Assembly (NCBI GenBank): GCA_015680685.1
Contig: MNCI01035799.1
Location: 214,253-278,252, forward strand
From: Gnetum montanum
Taxonomy: Eukaryota > Streptophyta > Gnetopsida > Gnetales > Gnetaceae
Direction: 5' to 3'
Length of the DNA stretch: 64,000 nt
The position numbers and the translations under genes are program-made. Positions 30,660 through 41,990 of the stretch are shown here, piece by piece; positions within the stretch are counted from its first letter, which is position 1; every line of letters begins with the position of its first letter. Below the pieces are notes generated by a model. It saw only the letters and a list, made by a program, of their open reading frames with translations, had not been told where the DNA came from and made no database searches.

Positions 30660-33600
30660 AACACGATGGCTCAAGTAGCTCTCTCTAATGCTAATACAAG
30701 AATGTGGAATATTAATAATGGATGTTCAAGACACATGATAGGAGATAAAACCCAATTTACTTACTTCACAGAACAAAATTATGGAACCATCATGTTTGGA
30801 GACAACATGAAGGCTCCAATAATAGGTATTGGTACCATAGGAGGAAAAGGTAAAGGACAACCAACTATAAATAAGGTTTTCTTTATTAAAGGCTTAAAAC
30901 ATAATCTTCTTAGTGTTAGTAAACTTTGTGATTTAAATTTCAATGTTACATTTTCTAAAGAAACTTGTAGAATACAAGACTTAACCATTGGAAACATTGT
31001 GCTAGAAGGAATTAGAAAGGGAAATGTTTACACCACTATATTTGGTGATAGTCCTAACCTTGAATCTAAGTGCTTGATTAGTAGTACAGATGATGCCCAT
31101 CTACAGCATAGGAAGCTAGGCCACACAAATAAATAAATTCTTTAGACTCTTGTAATTAAGGAAATGGTTTTAAGACTGCCCAAACTCAAAGACTTTAATA
31201 TGGACACTTGTGAAGGATGTTATAAAGGAAAACAAAAAAGGGTAAGGTTCAGTAAGAAAAACTGAATATCTACCCTTAAATTTAGTTCACATGGATCTAG
31301 TTGGTCCTTCTCAAACACTCAATTTGGGAAAGAAAAGGTACTTTTTAACTATTATTAATGATTACTATTGTTTTACTTGGGTTTCCTTTTTAAATCACAA
31401 GGATGAGGTGTTTGATCATTTATTAAGAATGTGCAATTAGATTCAGAAAGAAAAAGGTTGTGGTGTTAAAGTCATTAGGAGTTACAATGGAGGGGAATTT
31501 AAGAACACTAAGTTTGAACAATTTTGTTAAATGAATAATATACTCCATCAATTTTTTGTTGCAAGAAATCCTTAACAAAATGGTGTAGCTGAAAGAAAAA
31601 ATATGAGCTTAAACAAAATGGAAAGGACTATATTAAATGATGAAAATCTTCCTACCACTTTTGGGCTGAAGTAATCAACACTACTTGCTATGTCTCCAAT
31701 AGAGTTCTGGTAAGAAGATTTACCTCTAAAACTCCCTATGAATTATGGACTAGTAAAAAACCTTTAGTAAGTTTTCATGTTTTTGGTTCAAAATGATATA
31801 TTCTAAATGATAAAGATATCTTAAAAAAATTTGATCCAAAAATTAATGAAGATATCTTCTTAGGATATTCTTTAGTTAGCAAAGTATATAGAGTTTTCAA
31901 TAAAAGAACAAATGTTATAGAAGAAACGATAAATGTTAAAATTAATGATCATGACATTACTTATCCACAACTTGATGATTTAGTTTATCCCATTCAAAAC
32001 TTGTCTAGTGCCTCTCAAGTTCAAATTGACAAAAATTTAGACGTTGATAGTGAACATGAGGGAGAGTAAGAGGATGAACTTGAGGATATATTTCCTATTC
32101 AATGCAAAAAGCCTATACTTAGTGGAACATACTCTCTCAATGATGTTATTGGACAAGTACAAGATGGTATTCATACTATAAGCCAAACTAAGGAAATTTG
32201 TGCATATATAGCATACCTTTCACAACTTGAACCAAAAAACTTCAAAGAAGTAGAAGGATAAGAAGGATGGATTTTTGCTATGCAAGATGAACTAAATTAA
32301 TTCACTAGGCATAATGTATGGGAGGTAACACCTAAACCAGATCATAGATCAATCATTGGGACAAAATGAATCTTTAGGAGCAAAACTGATGAAAATGGAA
32401 ATATCATTAAAAATAAAGCTAGATTAGTTGCCAAAGGATACAATCAACAAGGACTTGATTTTGATGAAACTTTTTCTCTTGTTGCTAGACTAAAATCTAT
32501 TAGACTTCTTTTGGCATACATTAGTATTAAAAATATCAAACTATATCAAATGGATGTGAAAAGTGCCTTCCTAAATGAAACCATACAAGAAGAAGTTTAC
32601 GTTGAATAGCTTGAAGGATTTATAGATTCCATCAAACCTAATCATGTTTAGAAGATCAAGAAGGATCTCTATGGACCTAAACAAGCTCCTAGAGCCTAGT
32701 ATGAAAGACATTATTAACATCTTACATCAAATGGTTTCGAAAGAGGTAAGGCTAATGTCGCTTTATTTATCAAAAGAGAAGGTAGTCATCTGCTTATAGT
32801 TCAAATTTATGTTGATGATAGTATTTTTGGTGCCACTAATGAAAGTCTTTGCAAGAAGTTCGCTAGTCATATACAATCCAAATTTTTAAATGAGTATGAT
32901 GGGGAAACTCAAAAACTTGGATTTTAGATTAATCAAACTACAAAAGGAACCTTTATTTATTAAACCAAATATCTAAAAGATCTTCTACTCAAATTCAACT
33001 TGGCTGATGTTAAGGCAAAAAACACTCTTATGGAAGTAAATTTTAAGCTTTCCAAAGATGATCAACGAAAACCTGTTGATCATAAGTTATAGGGGTATGA
33101 TAGGCAACATACTTTATTTAATTGCTAGTATACTAGACATAGCATTAAGTGTAGGAATGTGTGCTAAATATCAGGAAATCCCAAAAGAAGCTCATTTAAA
33201 GATGGTTAAATGTATTTTTCATTATTTAAAGGGTACTACTAATTTGAGCCTTTGGTATCCAAAGGATTCTCCACTTAATCTTACTTGATATTGTGATGCA
33301 AATTGTGAAGGTTGTTCAGATGATTGCCGAAGTACAAGTGGAAATTACTTTTTTCTAGGAAGAAGCATTATCTCTTGAACAACCAAAAAGCAAACTTCTA
33401 CAACAATTTCTATGACAGAAGTTGAATGTGATCAACTTTTATGGATGAAAGAAATGTTCAAAGACTTAGTGGTAAAACCTCAATCTACACCTATCTATTG
33501 TGACAACAACAACATCCTGAACATGAAAATAATTCCAATTCAACACTCATGCACCAAACACATTGAGATTTGAGATCACTTTATACGAGAGCACACTCAA

Positions 33601-33670
33601 CATGGGCACATAAAACTAGAATTTATTGGAACTAAGAATGAACTTGTAGATGCATTGTGCGAAGATTGAT
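30660..33670 (+). pseudogene. pol of element E: Ty1/copia protease, integrase, RT and RNase H remnants
   Basis: The protease region starts near 30700: NNGCSRHMIGD stands where active copies have DSG, so the catalytic Asp is lost. A GAG-pre-integrase block (LKHNLLSVSKLCD) follows. Integrase lies at 31280-31640 with MDLVGPSQT and a SYNGGEF in place of SDNGGEF. RT lies at 32230-33000, with KGYNQQGLDFDETFS, MDVKSAFLNE and an intact YVDD at 32808-32819. RNase H lies at 33240-33660 (YCDANCEG, TEVECDQL). Stops and frameshifts are spread throughout; the longest open piece is 30666-31133. Confidence 0.88.
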
Positions 33671-33913
33671 TGCTCTGTGTAAAGATATGGGGATAGGACG
33701 ATGCCCTGTTAAGTAAGTTTTTACTTTTTAATTTTCAATAAAACATTTTTAAGTTCTTAAATGCACAAAAATTCATATATATATATATCTTTATGTTTAC
33801 CTTTCTTTTGCATTCATTTAGGAGTTCTTTCCACCCTTTTTGTTTCTGTTCAAAAAGGGGAAGACATAATATGAAAACTACCTAATCCATTTTCTTAAGT
33901 TTTGGACATCACC

Positions 33914-33927
33914 AAAAAGGAGAAGAT
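33914..33927 (+). promoter_or_regulatory. Polypurine tract of element E
   Basis: AAAAAGGAGAAGAT lies just before the 3' LTR, as in most Ty1/copia elements. Confidence 0.75.
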
Positions 33928-35078
33928 TATTGACCTTTTGGTATGCCAAAATCTTAAGGAAAATGGAGAACAAAGAATGTTTGTTATGGATGATGTGTTT
34001 ATAGGACATCAACAAGAACTCCACATAAGGACTAAGGACTCAAGGAAAAAAAGATCTAAACGAGTTGACAAAGTGCATATCTTATGAACCAACATGAGAA
34101 CATGAATGAGCATGGACTAAAACTAAAGATCACAAATTAAATGAAGATGCCTCCAGGATTAAGAAGAATGAAAATTGATGGAAGAAAACATTAGAAGATT
34201 AGGGAAAAAAAAGTTGAGGAGATGCCTCCAAGAAATAGTAGATGCCTATGTCGAAATGAAGAAATTATAGAAAGACGTCTCTTAGAAATAAAAGATGTCT
34301 CCATCATAAAGTAGACATATCCCTAGAGACATTCCACTTCAAAATGAAATGTCTCTCTAGAATTAAGGTAGATATCAGGTAGAGGTCCTAACTTCAAAGG
34401 AGATGTCTACACTAGTCTTTGGGTAGCTATTGCTCAAATCCCGAGGAACTTTTAGAATTCTTAAAGCTATAAGAAATGAAATTCTTGGGAATTAAGCAAG
34501 TAGTATTGAGATCAAAGCTATCATTGTCATATCTGTGCTCTTATACTCTTGTCCTTCATTGTCACATCATTTTTTGGTTGTATGATTATTATATGTTCAA
34601 TTGAGCTTCAATGAAAAGGACTTGTAATTGTAGTTACATTATTTCCTAGTATCCTTTCTTTTTCTTGTTACCCTATAGGGTTGATGTGCTTCTTATGAGA
34701 AGGTATGCATATTGAGCTTGTCTAGATCCTATGGGATTGAGTGTTTTTGCAATGCCAAAATACTTTGGAGTGGAGCTTAATTTTCTAAAGGCTATGAGAT
34801 CCTTGAAACTACATTTTGAGCTTGTTGTGACCTTGTGGGGTTGAGAGATTTTGTAGTGAAAAAACTATCTGTAGTAGAGCTCAAATCTTGTAAAGGTTGT
34901 GGTGTTCTCTAAATCAAATTTTGAAAGAAATAAAGTCTAGAGGTGTGCAAGGAATCTACCCTCAAAGTGTGAACTGCCCAAGTTGTGGAACCGTATAAAC
35001 TTTGATGTGTTTTGTGTGGTCGGGTCAATTTCAATTTGGAGAACTTGTTCAACGCCCCTTCTAAGTTCTCAATCCTCA
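33928..35078 (+). repeat. 3' LTR of element E
   Basis: It starts TATTGACCTTTTGGTATGCC and ends AATCCTCA. Positions 34200-34420 contain repeated AGATGTCT/AGACGTCT motifs also seen in element F, which places E and F in related families. The 5' LTR lacks this part. Confidence 0.88.
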
Positions 35079-35083
35079 CTAAT
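35079..35083 (+). repeat. Right target-site duplication of element E (CTAAT)
   Basis: Exact repeat of 27577-27581. Confidence 0.85.
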
Positions 35084-35770
35084 AATATATTAGGGCTGAG
35101 TAATCTATGATTATATATCTACATAGGTTAAGCTCTTAATCTTAAGGTCCAAGAGGTTAAATTTATTGGTCTCAACAATTAAATTGATAGGCATGATTAG
35201 TTAGTCTAAGTTATGACTTCTTAAGTCTTGATTTAAGATATAATATAATTTTTGGGTATGTAGATGATAAATTCAACCTCACTATTGAGTTCAAAAGGCT
35301 AAAAAATATTAGGAATGACTATTGGTATATTAGAAATGGACGTCGTATGTCCATGTTATGCTAAAAATTGAGTCTTTGAGGGTCTTGAGGTACTATTTTG
35401 GGCAAGGAATAAAAACTAATTTTTGAAGATTTGTGTTGAGGCCAACCTCACCCATGCTAGGCATAGGGCCTTGACCAATAGTAACTAGTACTTTATTTTA
35501 TTTATAATCCGAGCATTACTAAATTTAAGCATAAGATAATTAAGAAAAATACCACCATAAATATAGGTAAGTGTTAGATGAAAACCCTCCCATGCTTGCT
35601 TGGAGCCATGTTTGAACAAGTTTAATATCACAAAAAAATCAAAAAATAAAAAAAAATAAAAAAAATAAAAAATAAAAAAATTCTTGACATAAACCATAAA
35701 ACTTAAGGCTTATTTTTTTTTTGCTCATTTTCTTATTTTAGTTTTACTGCGTTACGGTTGACATGGCAAA
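35084..35770. other. Unassigned AT-rich sequence with A-rich run
   Basis: No gene was recognised. Positions 35632-35682 are a low-complexity run of A with single T and C bases, which could be the tail of an old retroposed sequence. Confidence 0.5.
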
Positions 35771-35781
35771 GTCAGTTGGCG

Positions 35782-35830
35782 GTTTAGGGTTAGGGTTTCT
35801 TCCACAGGCCGCTATAAAGAGGGGCAGGAA
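35782..35830 (+). promoter_or_regulatory. Promoter-like segment: telo-box and TATA box
   Basis: GGTTTAGGGTTAGGGTTT at about 35784-35801 resembles plant telomere-type promoter boxes. A TATAAAGAG follows at about 35813. The next 250 bases are more GC- and CpG-rich than the surroundings. No ORF of recognisable function follows, so this may be the 5' end of a gene fragment or a transposon promoter. Confidence 0.35.
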
Positions 35831-36570
35831 TTGGCAACAACGGGAGGGACTGGTGGCCAATCTTTCTTTTTAAAATGGTAGCGGCTGGCAGCGCATGTCC
35901 ATCAGCAACCACTGTTTTATTTTGTTCTTTTGTTTGCCTCTTGTTGCTGTGAGCGGCACACATCTGACGCTGGGGTAACGGCAGACGCTTGTGATCACGA
36001 ATAACGTGACGGACAACTGCAACCACACCTGCATCTCAATGACATACAGCAATATCAAAAACGTTTGGCATTTTCAATTACAGATATTTAATATTTTCAA
36101 CATTTCCAAACATGTTACCGGTACATTGTGCCGTATATCACTTTATGCAATAATTTTAAACCTTTTTTTTAAATGCTTAAACTTTCATTGTTTTATAATT
36201 CAAAGCAGTAGCATTTCTTTTTTTTTTTCCGCTTTCAGATTCACAAATCCTTAGATACTAATATATTGCAATTTTCAACTTGTAAACCGTTTTCAATTGT
36301 GAAACTCCCTATGGTCCCTGTTGCATTGTTCTGTTTCGTTGCGTTGCCCTTATAAGTATAGTTTTCTTGTCTGCATTTGAAGCACAGTAGTAAGTATAAG
36401 TTTATGCTTACGTGCAATCTGCTTGTTAAAATTTGGTAACTGTGTCTACTGCCAACGATGTGCCCTTTTCTAATGTAGTTCAAATTGTATAAGCATTTTA
36501 ATTCCAGATTACTTTGAAATAGTTAAGCTTCATTAGTATTATTATTATTGTCACATGGCCCTTTCCAGGT
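35831..36570. other. Unassigned moderately GC-rich to AT-rich sequence
   Basis: It follows the promoter-like segment. Short frames on both strands look fortuitous. No homology is recognised. Confidence 0.4.
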
Positions 36571-36625
36571 GAGACTATTCCTGGGTTTCCGTACCCATAC
36601 AGGAGGCACCCTAGGCGATAGTCTC
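36571..36625. other. Imperfect 55-base hairpin
   Basis: GAGACTAT-TCCTGGGT at the left pairs with ACCCTAGGCG-ATAGTCTC at the right, with a loop containing GGGTTTCCGTACCC. It is not a tRNA cloverleaf. The function is unknown. Confidence 0.4.
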
Positions 36626-36797
36626 TTAAAACGAGTTTTCACAGGTGTTCGCATGTCCAAAATTTACACATCAACAATTTGTAGGGTTGATTTAACTTCA
36701 CCATTGTGTATGGGATGTTAAAATCTATAGGAAGCAACTTTTTTTTTTGGTTGAAAAAGCTTGCAAAATCAAAAGTTATGGGTTATTGCATCCAAAA

Positions 36798-36910
36798 CTT
36801 TGGGCACAAAAATCAAGGCTTCCCGAGAGATTACCCATCCTAGTACTACTCTAGAACAAGCATGCTTAATTATGTAATTCTTATTGAAACTACTACCAAT
36901 GCACCTTGAT
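36798..36910 (-). pseudogene. 5S rRNA-like sequence, degraded
   Basis: On the - strand the sequence follows plant 5S rRNA in order. The best part is the 3' half (AGAGTAGTACTAGGATGGGT, on the + strand 36833-36852), followed by CGGGAAG in place of TGGGAAG. The internal control region is mutated, so it is not a working gene. It may be a dispersed 5S pseudogene or the 5S-bearing LTR of a Cassandra-type TRIM. I see no second copy nearby. Confidence 0.65.
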
Positions 36911-37324
36911 TTGGATGTTTCTTGTTAATTGATGGAATTTTTGAATTTTTCTATTAATTGTCGATGGTGGTAATGGTAGCAAAGTGTTGAGGAGGATGGT
37001 GACTTCGTGTGGATAGGTGGGAAAGGGTTTCTATAGCAGTATTAGGCATTGTTACCTAATAGGTCTTGGTGGCCTACTACGAGGGCTCAAACTACCTCGA
37101 TGGCTTGTTGTAGGGGCTCACACACCCCCTGGTAAACCTCATGCAAGGCTTGCATAGGTCTCTCAAGGGCTTGTGTAGCCTAAATGGACCTATGCTACCC
37201 TTCCAAGGGTCTATAGGGTGACCTAGGAAGGCCTACATGGTGGCCTAAGCGGTGTCTAGACAGCAACTTAGGTAAGGTCTATGTGATGGTGGAAGAATCA
37301 TGGAGTGATAGCTTAGGCAAGGAG
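36911..37324. other. Unassigned GC-richer sequence left of the minisatellite
   Basis: It contains loose repeats of GGCCTA and AGGGCT phrases at 37060-37260. No reading frame of note. Confidence 0.4.
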
Positions 37325-37690
37325 GTGGAGAATCATGGTGCCAGCAGTAGGTAGGGAGGTAGAGAATCGTGGCACCAATGGTAAGTAGGAAGGGAGAGAA
37401 TGGTGGCACTATGGTAGGTAGGGAGGTAGAGAATCATGGTGTTGGAGGTAAGCAGGAAGGTAGAGAATTGCGATGTTGATGGTAGGCAGATAGGTGGAGC
37501 ATGATAGCATTGATGGCAGGTAGGAAGGCAGAGAATCGTAGTGCCGATAGCATTCAGGAAGGCGGAGAATTGTGGCGTTGACAGCGGCCCTGAGAGGCAG
37601 AGAATGGCAGTGCTGTCGGTGGCTGTGAGAGGCAGAGAATGATGGTGCCAATGGTGGCCATGAGAGGTAGAGAATGGCGGCACCGTCGGT
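37325..37690. repeat. Minisatellite of 30-37 bp, about 11 units
   Basis: Units share GAGAATCATGGTGCC or close variants, at about 37328, 37365, 37397, 37429, 37463, 37497, 37531, 37566, 37600, 37636 and 37671. Each is followed by a GGTAGGTAGGGAGGTA-like or GGCCATGAGAGGCA-like spacer. Frames on the - strand encode His/Pro/Ser-rich repeats, most likely a by-product. Confidence 0.85.
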
Positions 37691-38285
37691 ATCCATGGTT
37701 ACCATGAACTGTTGAAAATCTGGGTAGATTTTTCAACGGCGGCAGCATTGACAATGACGGAAACAGCAACTGCACGACACCGAGACATGTGACGAAAGTT
37801 GAGGAGAGGCCAAAAACCGTAGTGGCAAAAATGACGTACAGTGGCAAGATGGAGCAGTGCGGTGTGGGCCTATGTGGCCTCACTACTAGACTGTGTTGTC
37901 CTATAAGGGACTGCGTGGCCCCTAGACCGACGGTAGCCTGCAGCGGCCAGGCCGACTTATGCAAGCCCTGCGGCGATATGGAGCAGCCACGGGTGAGCAG
38001 AAGGTTGCAGCAGCGGTCCATGCAGGAGGGCATGATGGCACGTGATGGAAGAAGGTGGTAGAGAGGCACAACAGGGACAACGCAAGATAGTAGCAACGAC
38101 GGATAGCAAAGTAATGGACAGTGGCCTGGGCTGCAGGGCGATTGCAAGTGGCTTGGGCCTTTGCTAGGCCTGCACCATCCTCTGTGGGGCTTGTTCGGTC
38201 TACGTGCTGTATGCCCTTCAATAATTTTTTTAATTATTAAATTTTTTTTTTCAAATATATATGATTGTGCCTTTATTTTTCTTAA
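37691..38285. other. GC-rich sequence right of the minisatellite
   Basis: A 197-codon frame on the - strand (37554-38147) overlaps the array and is low-complexity (Pro, Leu, Ser, Cys), with no recognised domain. I treat it as chance in GC-rich DNA, though a decayed gene cannot be excluded. Confidence 0.35.
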
Positions 38286-38405
38286 ACAAAGTGATTTGGC
38301 TTGGTGGTTAGGAAGTTATCCTTTAGGAGTTAAAGTTTGAGTATTGGGGGGTGGGGGGTTGTACAGTCAACTTTAAGCTCTGAAATTTTTGAATTAATAA
38401 AAATT
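38286..38405 (+). mobile_element. Possible tRNA-derived SINE remnant
   Basis: TGGCTTGGTGG at 38297-38307 resembles a pol III A box. AGTTTGAGTAT at 38334-38344 resembles a B box with C-to-T decay, 26 bases further. An AT-rich tail follows. A G-rich stretch (38346-38358) lies between. Confidence 0.4.
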
Positions 38406-38754
38406 AAATTAAATTTTTATTTTCATAATGTTAAAAATTGTTAAGTTTTGTTAAATAGCATGAATATCGAGAAATGTGATATCTCCCAACTCCTAAGTCT
38501 GATGGGAATAAAATTTGTATCTTTGGAATTCTCTTCATGAGTACTACACATTGGACATGGTTTTAGGGTTTGAAAAAAATAATTTGGATTTCTAGGAATT
38601 TTAAAGAACCAAAATAGCTTATTTTTCCAAATTGACATTCCTAGGTTGATGCATAGATAAAATTATGACTTCTAGATGACTTGGATGATTATGAAGGATA
38701 CATTAACTTTTAAATGCAATGATATAATATTTTTACCGTATGACTTTTCAAGTG

Positions 38755-38759
38755 TGATG
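38755..38759 (+). repeat. Left target-site duplication of element F (TGATG)
   Basis: TGATG precedes the LTR at 38760 and is repeated at 44675-44679. Confidence 0.85.
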
Positions 38760-39985
38760 TGTGGATCATTGAACTTAGAAGGTGGGGAGGGGGATGAGTA
38801 ACTTTCCCAAATTCAAACTTTTTGAGACAAAGCACACACCAAATTTAATGTGGTTCCCCAACTTGGATACACCACACTTGAAAGGTAGATCGCAACCACA
38901 CCTCTGGACTTTGTTGCTCCCAAATGTGGTTTGAAGAGTCCACACCCTGTATAATCTTTAAGCCCTACTTCGAAGTGTTGTGCTGCAACAGCAACCACTC
39001 AACCTCACAAGGTCTTGTCAGGCTTGGAATGTAGTTTTTAGGCTTCCACAACCTTTACAATCTTAAGCTTCACTTCGGAGTGTTGTGTCGCAACACTAAT
39101 TACTTAATCCTACAGGATTCTAATAAGCTCAATCAAGATGCCTTCTCATAAGAAGCACATCAACCTTGCAAGGCAACAAGAGAACAATAATTACAAGGGA
39201 TGAATGCAACTTAGTTTGCTAATCCTTATACTTTGAGGCACAACACACTTTACAATAAGTAAATGATGATACAATTAAGAGCAACAATGATTACAATAAT
39301 AGACAAATGATTAAACAACGATTATATAAAAGATTGTCCATTTCGCAATGTATATGATGTCTTCTTATAACTGTCATATTTTCAAATCCATCTTGGAACT
39401 TGTGCAACGGTTAGCCAATGGTCACTAATGGTCATGGAAGACATCTTCTTCATGCTTGAGATGTCTTTTTGTATTTCCTTTGTATTTTGTAAAGATATCT
39501 TTGTCTAGGAAAAGAAGTCTTTTTGAAATCTCCATTATGGAAAGATGTCTTTCTAAAACCGACCTACATTCTGTGAAGATGTCTTTGCCTAATGGAAGAT
39601 GTTTTTGCCTGAGGAAAGGCGTATGCTATTTCTTGAAAATGTCTTTGCTTGTGCATCCCCTAATTCTGCCAAGATGTCTATTGTTTCTCAAAGACATCTT
39701 TTTTCAAACTTCCTTTACATGATGAATTCATCATTCCTTGTCCACGACCTTGATCTTTTGCATGCTTTAATGATGAAAAATTTGCTTATACATGTTCTTT
39801 GAATTCTTTTCTTTTAAGCTTACCTTTTATGGATGAACCCTTGAGACCTTGTGGATGACTTTCTCCCTTTGTTTACACAAGTGCATTCCTTGTCATCTCA
39901 TCTTGGTCCTACAACCATAACAACCACACACACACATCCTTTGTGTCCATTTTGCTTAACATTTTGACACACCAAAAGGTCCACA
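38760..39985 (-). repeat. 3' LTR of element F
   Basis: On the - strand it runs from TGTGGACCTTTTGGTGTGTC (at 39985) to TGATCCACA (at 38760). It contains many GATGTC/GACATC motifs at 39435-39710. Confidence 0.88.
39430..39712 (-). repeat. Repeated AAGATGTCTTT motifs in the element F 3' LTR
   Basis: At least ten copies of GATGTCTT or its complement occur here, many spaced about 25-45 bases. In the 5' LTR (44110-44390) several read GACGTCTT, which contains the ACGT core of plant bZIP sites. The GATGTC forms look like CpG-decayed versions. Confidence 0.65.
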
Positions 39986-40000
39986 ATCTCCCACTTTTTG
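39986..40000 (-). promoter_or_regulatory. Polypurine tract of element F
   Basis: On the - strand CAAAAAGTGGGAGAT lies immediately before the 3' LTR. Confidence 0.75.
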
Positions 40001-41990
40001 GTGATGTTTAAAACTTAAGAAAATGGATTAGGGATCATACAAATTCAACCATACTGCTCTCTCCCTTTTTGAATAGCAACAAAAAGGATAAGGCACATAA
40101 ACTAATGAAAGAGTCATCATAAAAGTGTAGTATCATAAAATAAAAATAATTAATAATCATCACATAAGCCAAAAAAAAAAATTTATCAAGCAAGAATATC
40201 AATTAAAAAGCACACATTTTTTAGCACTAAGTTCCATGAGGAGTTGTCTTGAATTTGTGAAGAATTGATCCAAGCCTTTCCAAGTAATACTTAAACTTAA
40301 AGCTTGAAGTGAAGTATAAGTCTTGAAGATTAAGTAACCTATGTCTAAATTAATAAATCATTAGTTGTTTATGGTGCATGGTTCTTTTAATGATCAATAT
40401 TCTTGATCCCTTTAAAAAACATTAGCAAAATATTAGGGCATATGTTATATGATAAGGAGAATATGGCAATACATCTTCACAATGTGAAACCAGTCATTTC
40501 AAATTTTAAATTCTTGAGCTAGAAAGTGAATCTCAAGGCAAACTACTCAAAAGATATTTCAATCAAAATCGTGGACACTTTCTCATAATCAAAATCATAA
40601 TGTTTTTGCTCATATTTTTGTAAGGAATAATATCATAATTTGCATTTTTTCATAAAAGTATAGATAATTCTTGCTTTAGCTTATGCTTAAATGTTGAATA
40701 GGTGGGTTGATGATACATTAAGACTTGCTGTTATCAGTTCAAAAGAAGGATCTATAACTAATCCAAAAACAAAGGATTAATAACACATAATTTGATGTTA
40801 AAGACCAAAATATAGATCAACAAACCTATCTAATTGAACCATTTATCTCATTAGGACTTGTATCTTTATATTCAACTAGAAATTTGGAAAACATCAGCAT
40901 AAAGGATATGGAAGCCATGAAAGAAACATGCAAATTTTGCTTTTTGTACAAGACAATGCCACAACCATTTTTCAAAAACAAAATGATAATAATAGGAATA
41001 TGTATATACACTCATTTTTACCAAAGGATATTAGGAACACAAATTCAAGACTTAGCCATCCACTTAGAAAAATTTCTCTTAATGTTCTTATTTTGCTCAT
41101 TTTGGAATATTTTGTTGTTTCAATGTCTCTTTGTTAAAGTTTCCAAAGACTCTCCCTACATCATAGATCTCAAATATGGTGATGGATAATGAGGAATAGT
41201 CTCCCTCTACACATGTGTTGCTTATCTTAGCTTTTATAAATGTTGTAAATCATAAAAGTACTACAATTGTAGGTCAACATTAAGTTCAAATGTGGAAATC
41301 ATGGTCTCCAATTAGTATAGAATTTTTGAGAGGCTTGTCTTATCTCATAATTAGCAAAATATCCCAAAGGCCATGAGTAAAGAAACAGATCATCACAAGA
41401 AATTTAGATTAAGAAAGATTGAATGCAAGATGAAAAATCAAACTAAAATGACTACAAGATGAAGGTCCAAGGAAATTATTAGAAGTGCTACATTAAAAAT
41501 CTTCATAAAATCACTTGTATCAAACTCAAGGATGAATGTAAGATATTCTCTAAACAATCATTGTAACACTTTTTCAAAACACAAACAATTTTGGACATTT
41601 CAAATCATGTTCTTATCACTTAGCAAGCAAAGAGATTAAAACTTACCTTGACTTACCTTGCCTATTGGTGAGGAGAGAAGATTGATGGAATTTGAGATGA
41701 GGTCCCCTATCATGAAGTACCTCCTCATCTTTAGGTTATCTTTCATTGAATCATATATGTGACATCTTCATTTGTTTAGGTTATTTATGATAGAACCCTT
41801 GATCACTTATTGCATTATTTTCAATACTCCACTTCTCTTCATTCTCACTTATTGGTACTTGCAGAATTTCCTTACCAATGCCTTTTTGACAAGACCAAGC
41901 ATTAATGTTGTTTTTATTATCATGAGTATCTTTAAGGGTTTTCTTACAACCAAAATTTTTACAAACAAATAAAGTATCATCCTCATGATC
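40001..41990 (-). other. Interior of element F without recognisable coding
   Basis: AT-rich, with no pol motif in any frame. A short block near 40065-40090 (CTCCCTTTTTGAATAGCAAC) matches the untranslated part upstream of the purine tract in E, which sets the 3' end of the interior. Confidence 0.6.

Larger units (their letters stand above)
27582..35078 (+). mobile_element. Element E: degraded Ty1/copia retrotransposon with an internal foreign insert
   Basis: It has two LTRs, a tRNA-Met-type PBS, gag and pol remnants, a purine tract and the CTAAT duplication. The order of pol (protease, integrase, RT, RNase H) is that of Ty1/copia. LTR start, long LTR and coiled-coil gag C terminus fit the SIRE-like branch. 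Between the PBS and gag a more GC-rich segment (about 28250-30110) is unlike copia sequence and seems to be an insert. Confidence 0.88.

Noticed and set aside
36798-36910. A working 5S rRNA gene
   Set aside because: The internal control region and the 5' half are mutated, and there is no tandem array.
37333-38221. Several Pro/Ser/His-rich frames on the minus strand
   Set aside because: They overlap in different frames across a GC-rich minisatellite and show no domain; most likely chance.
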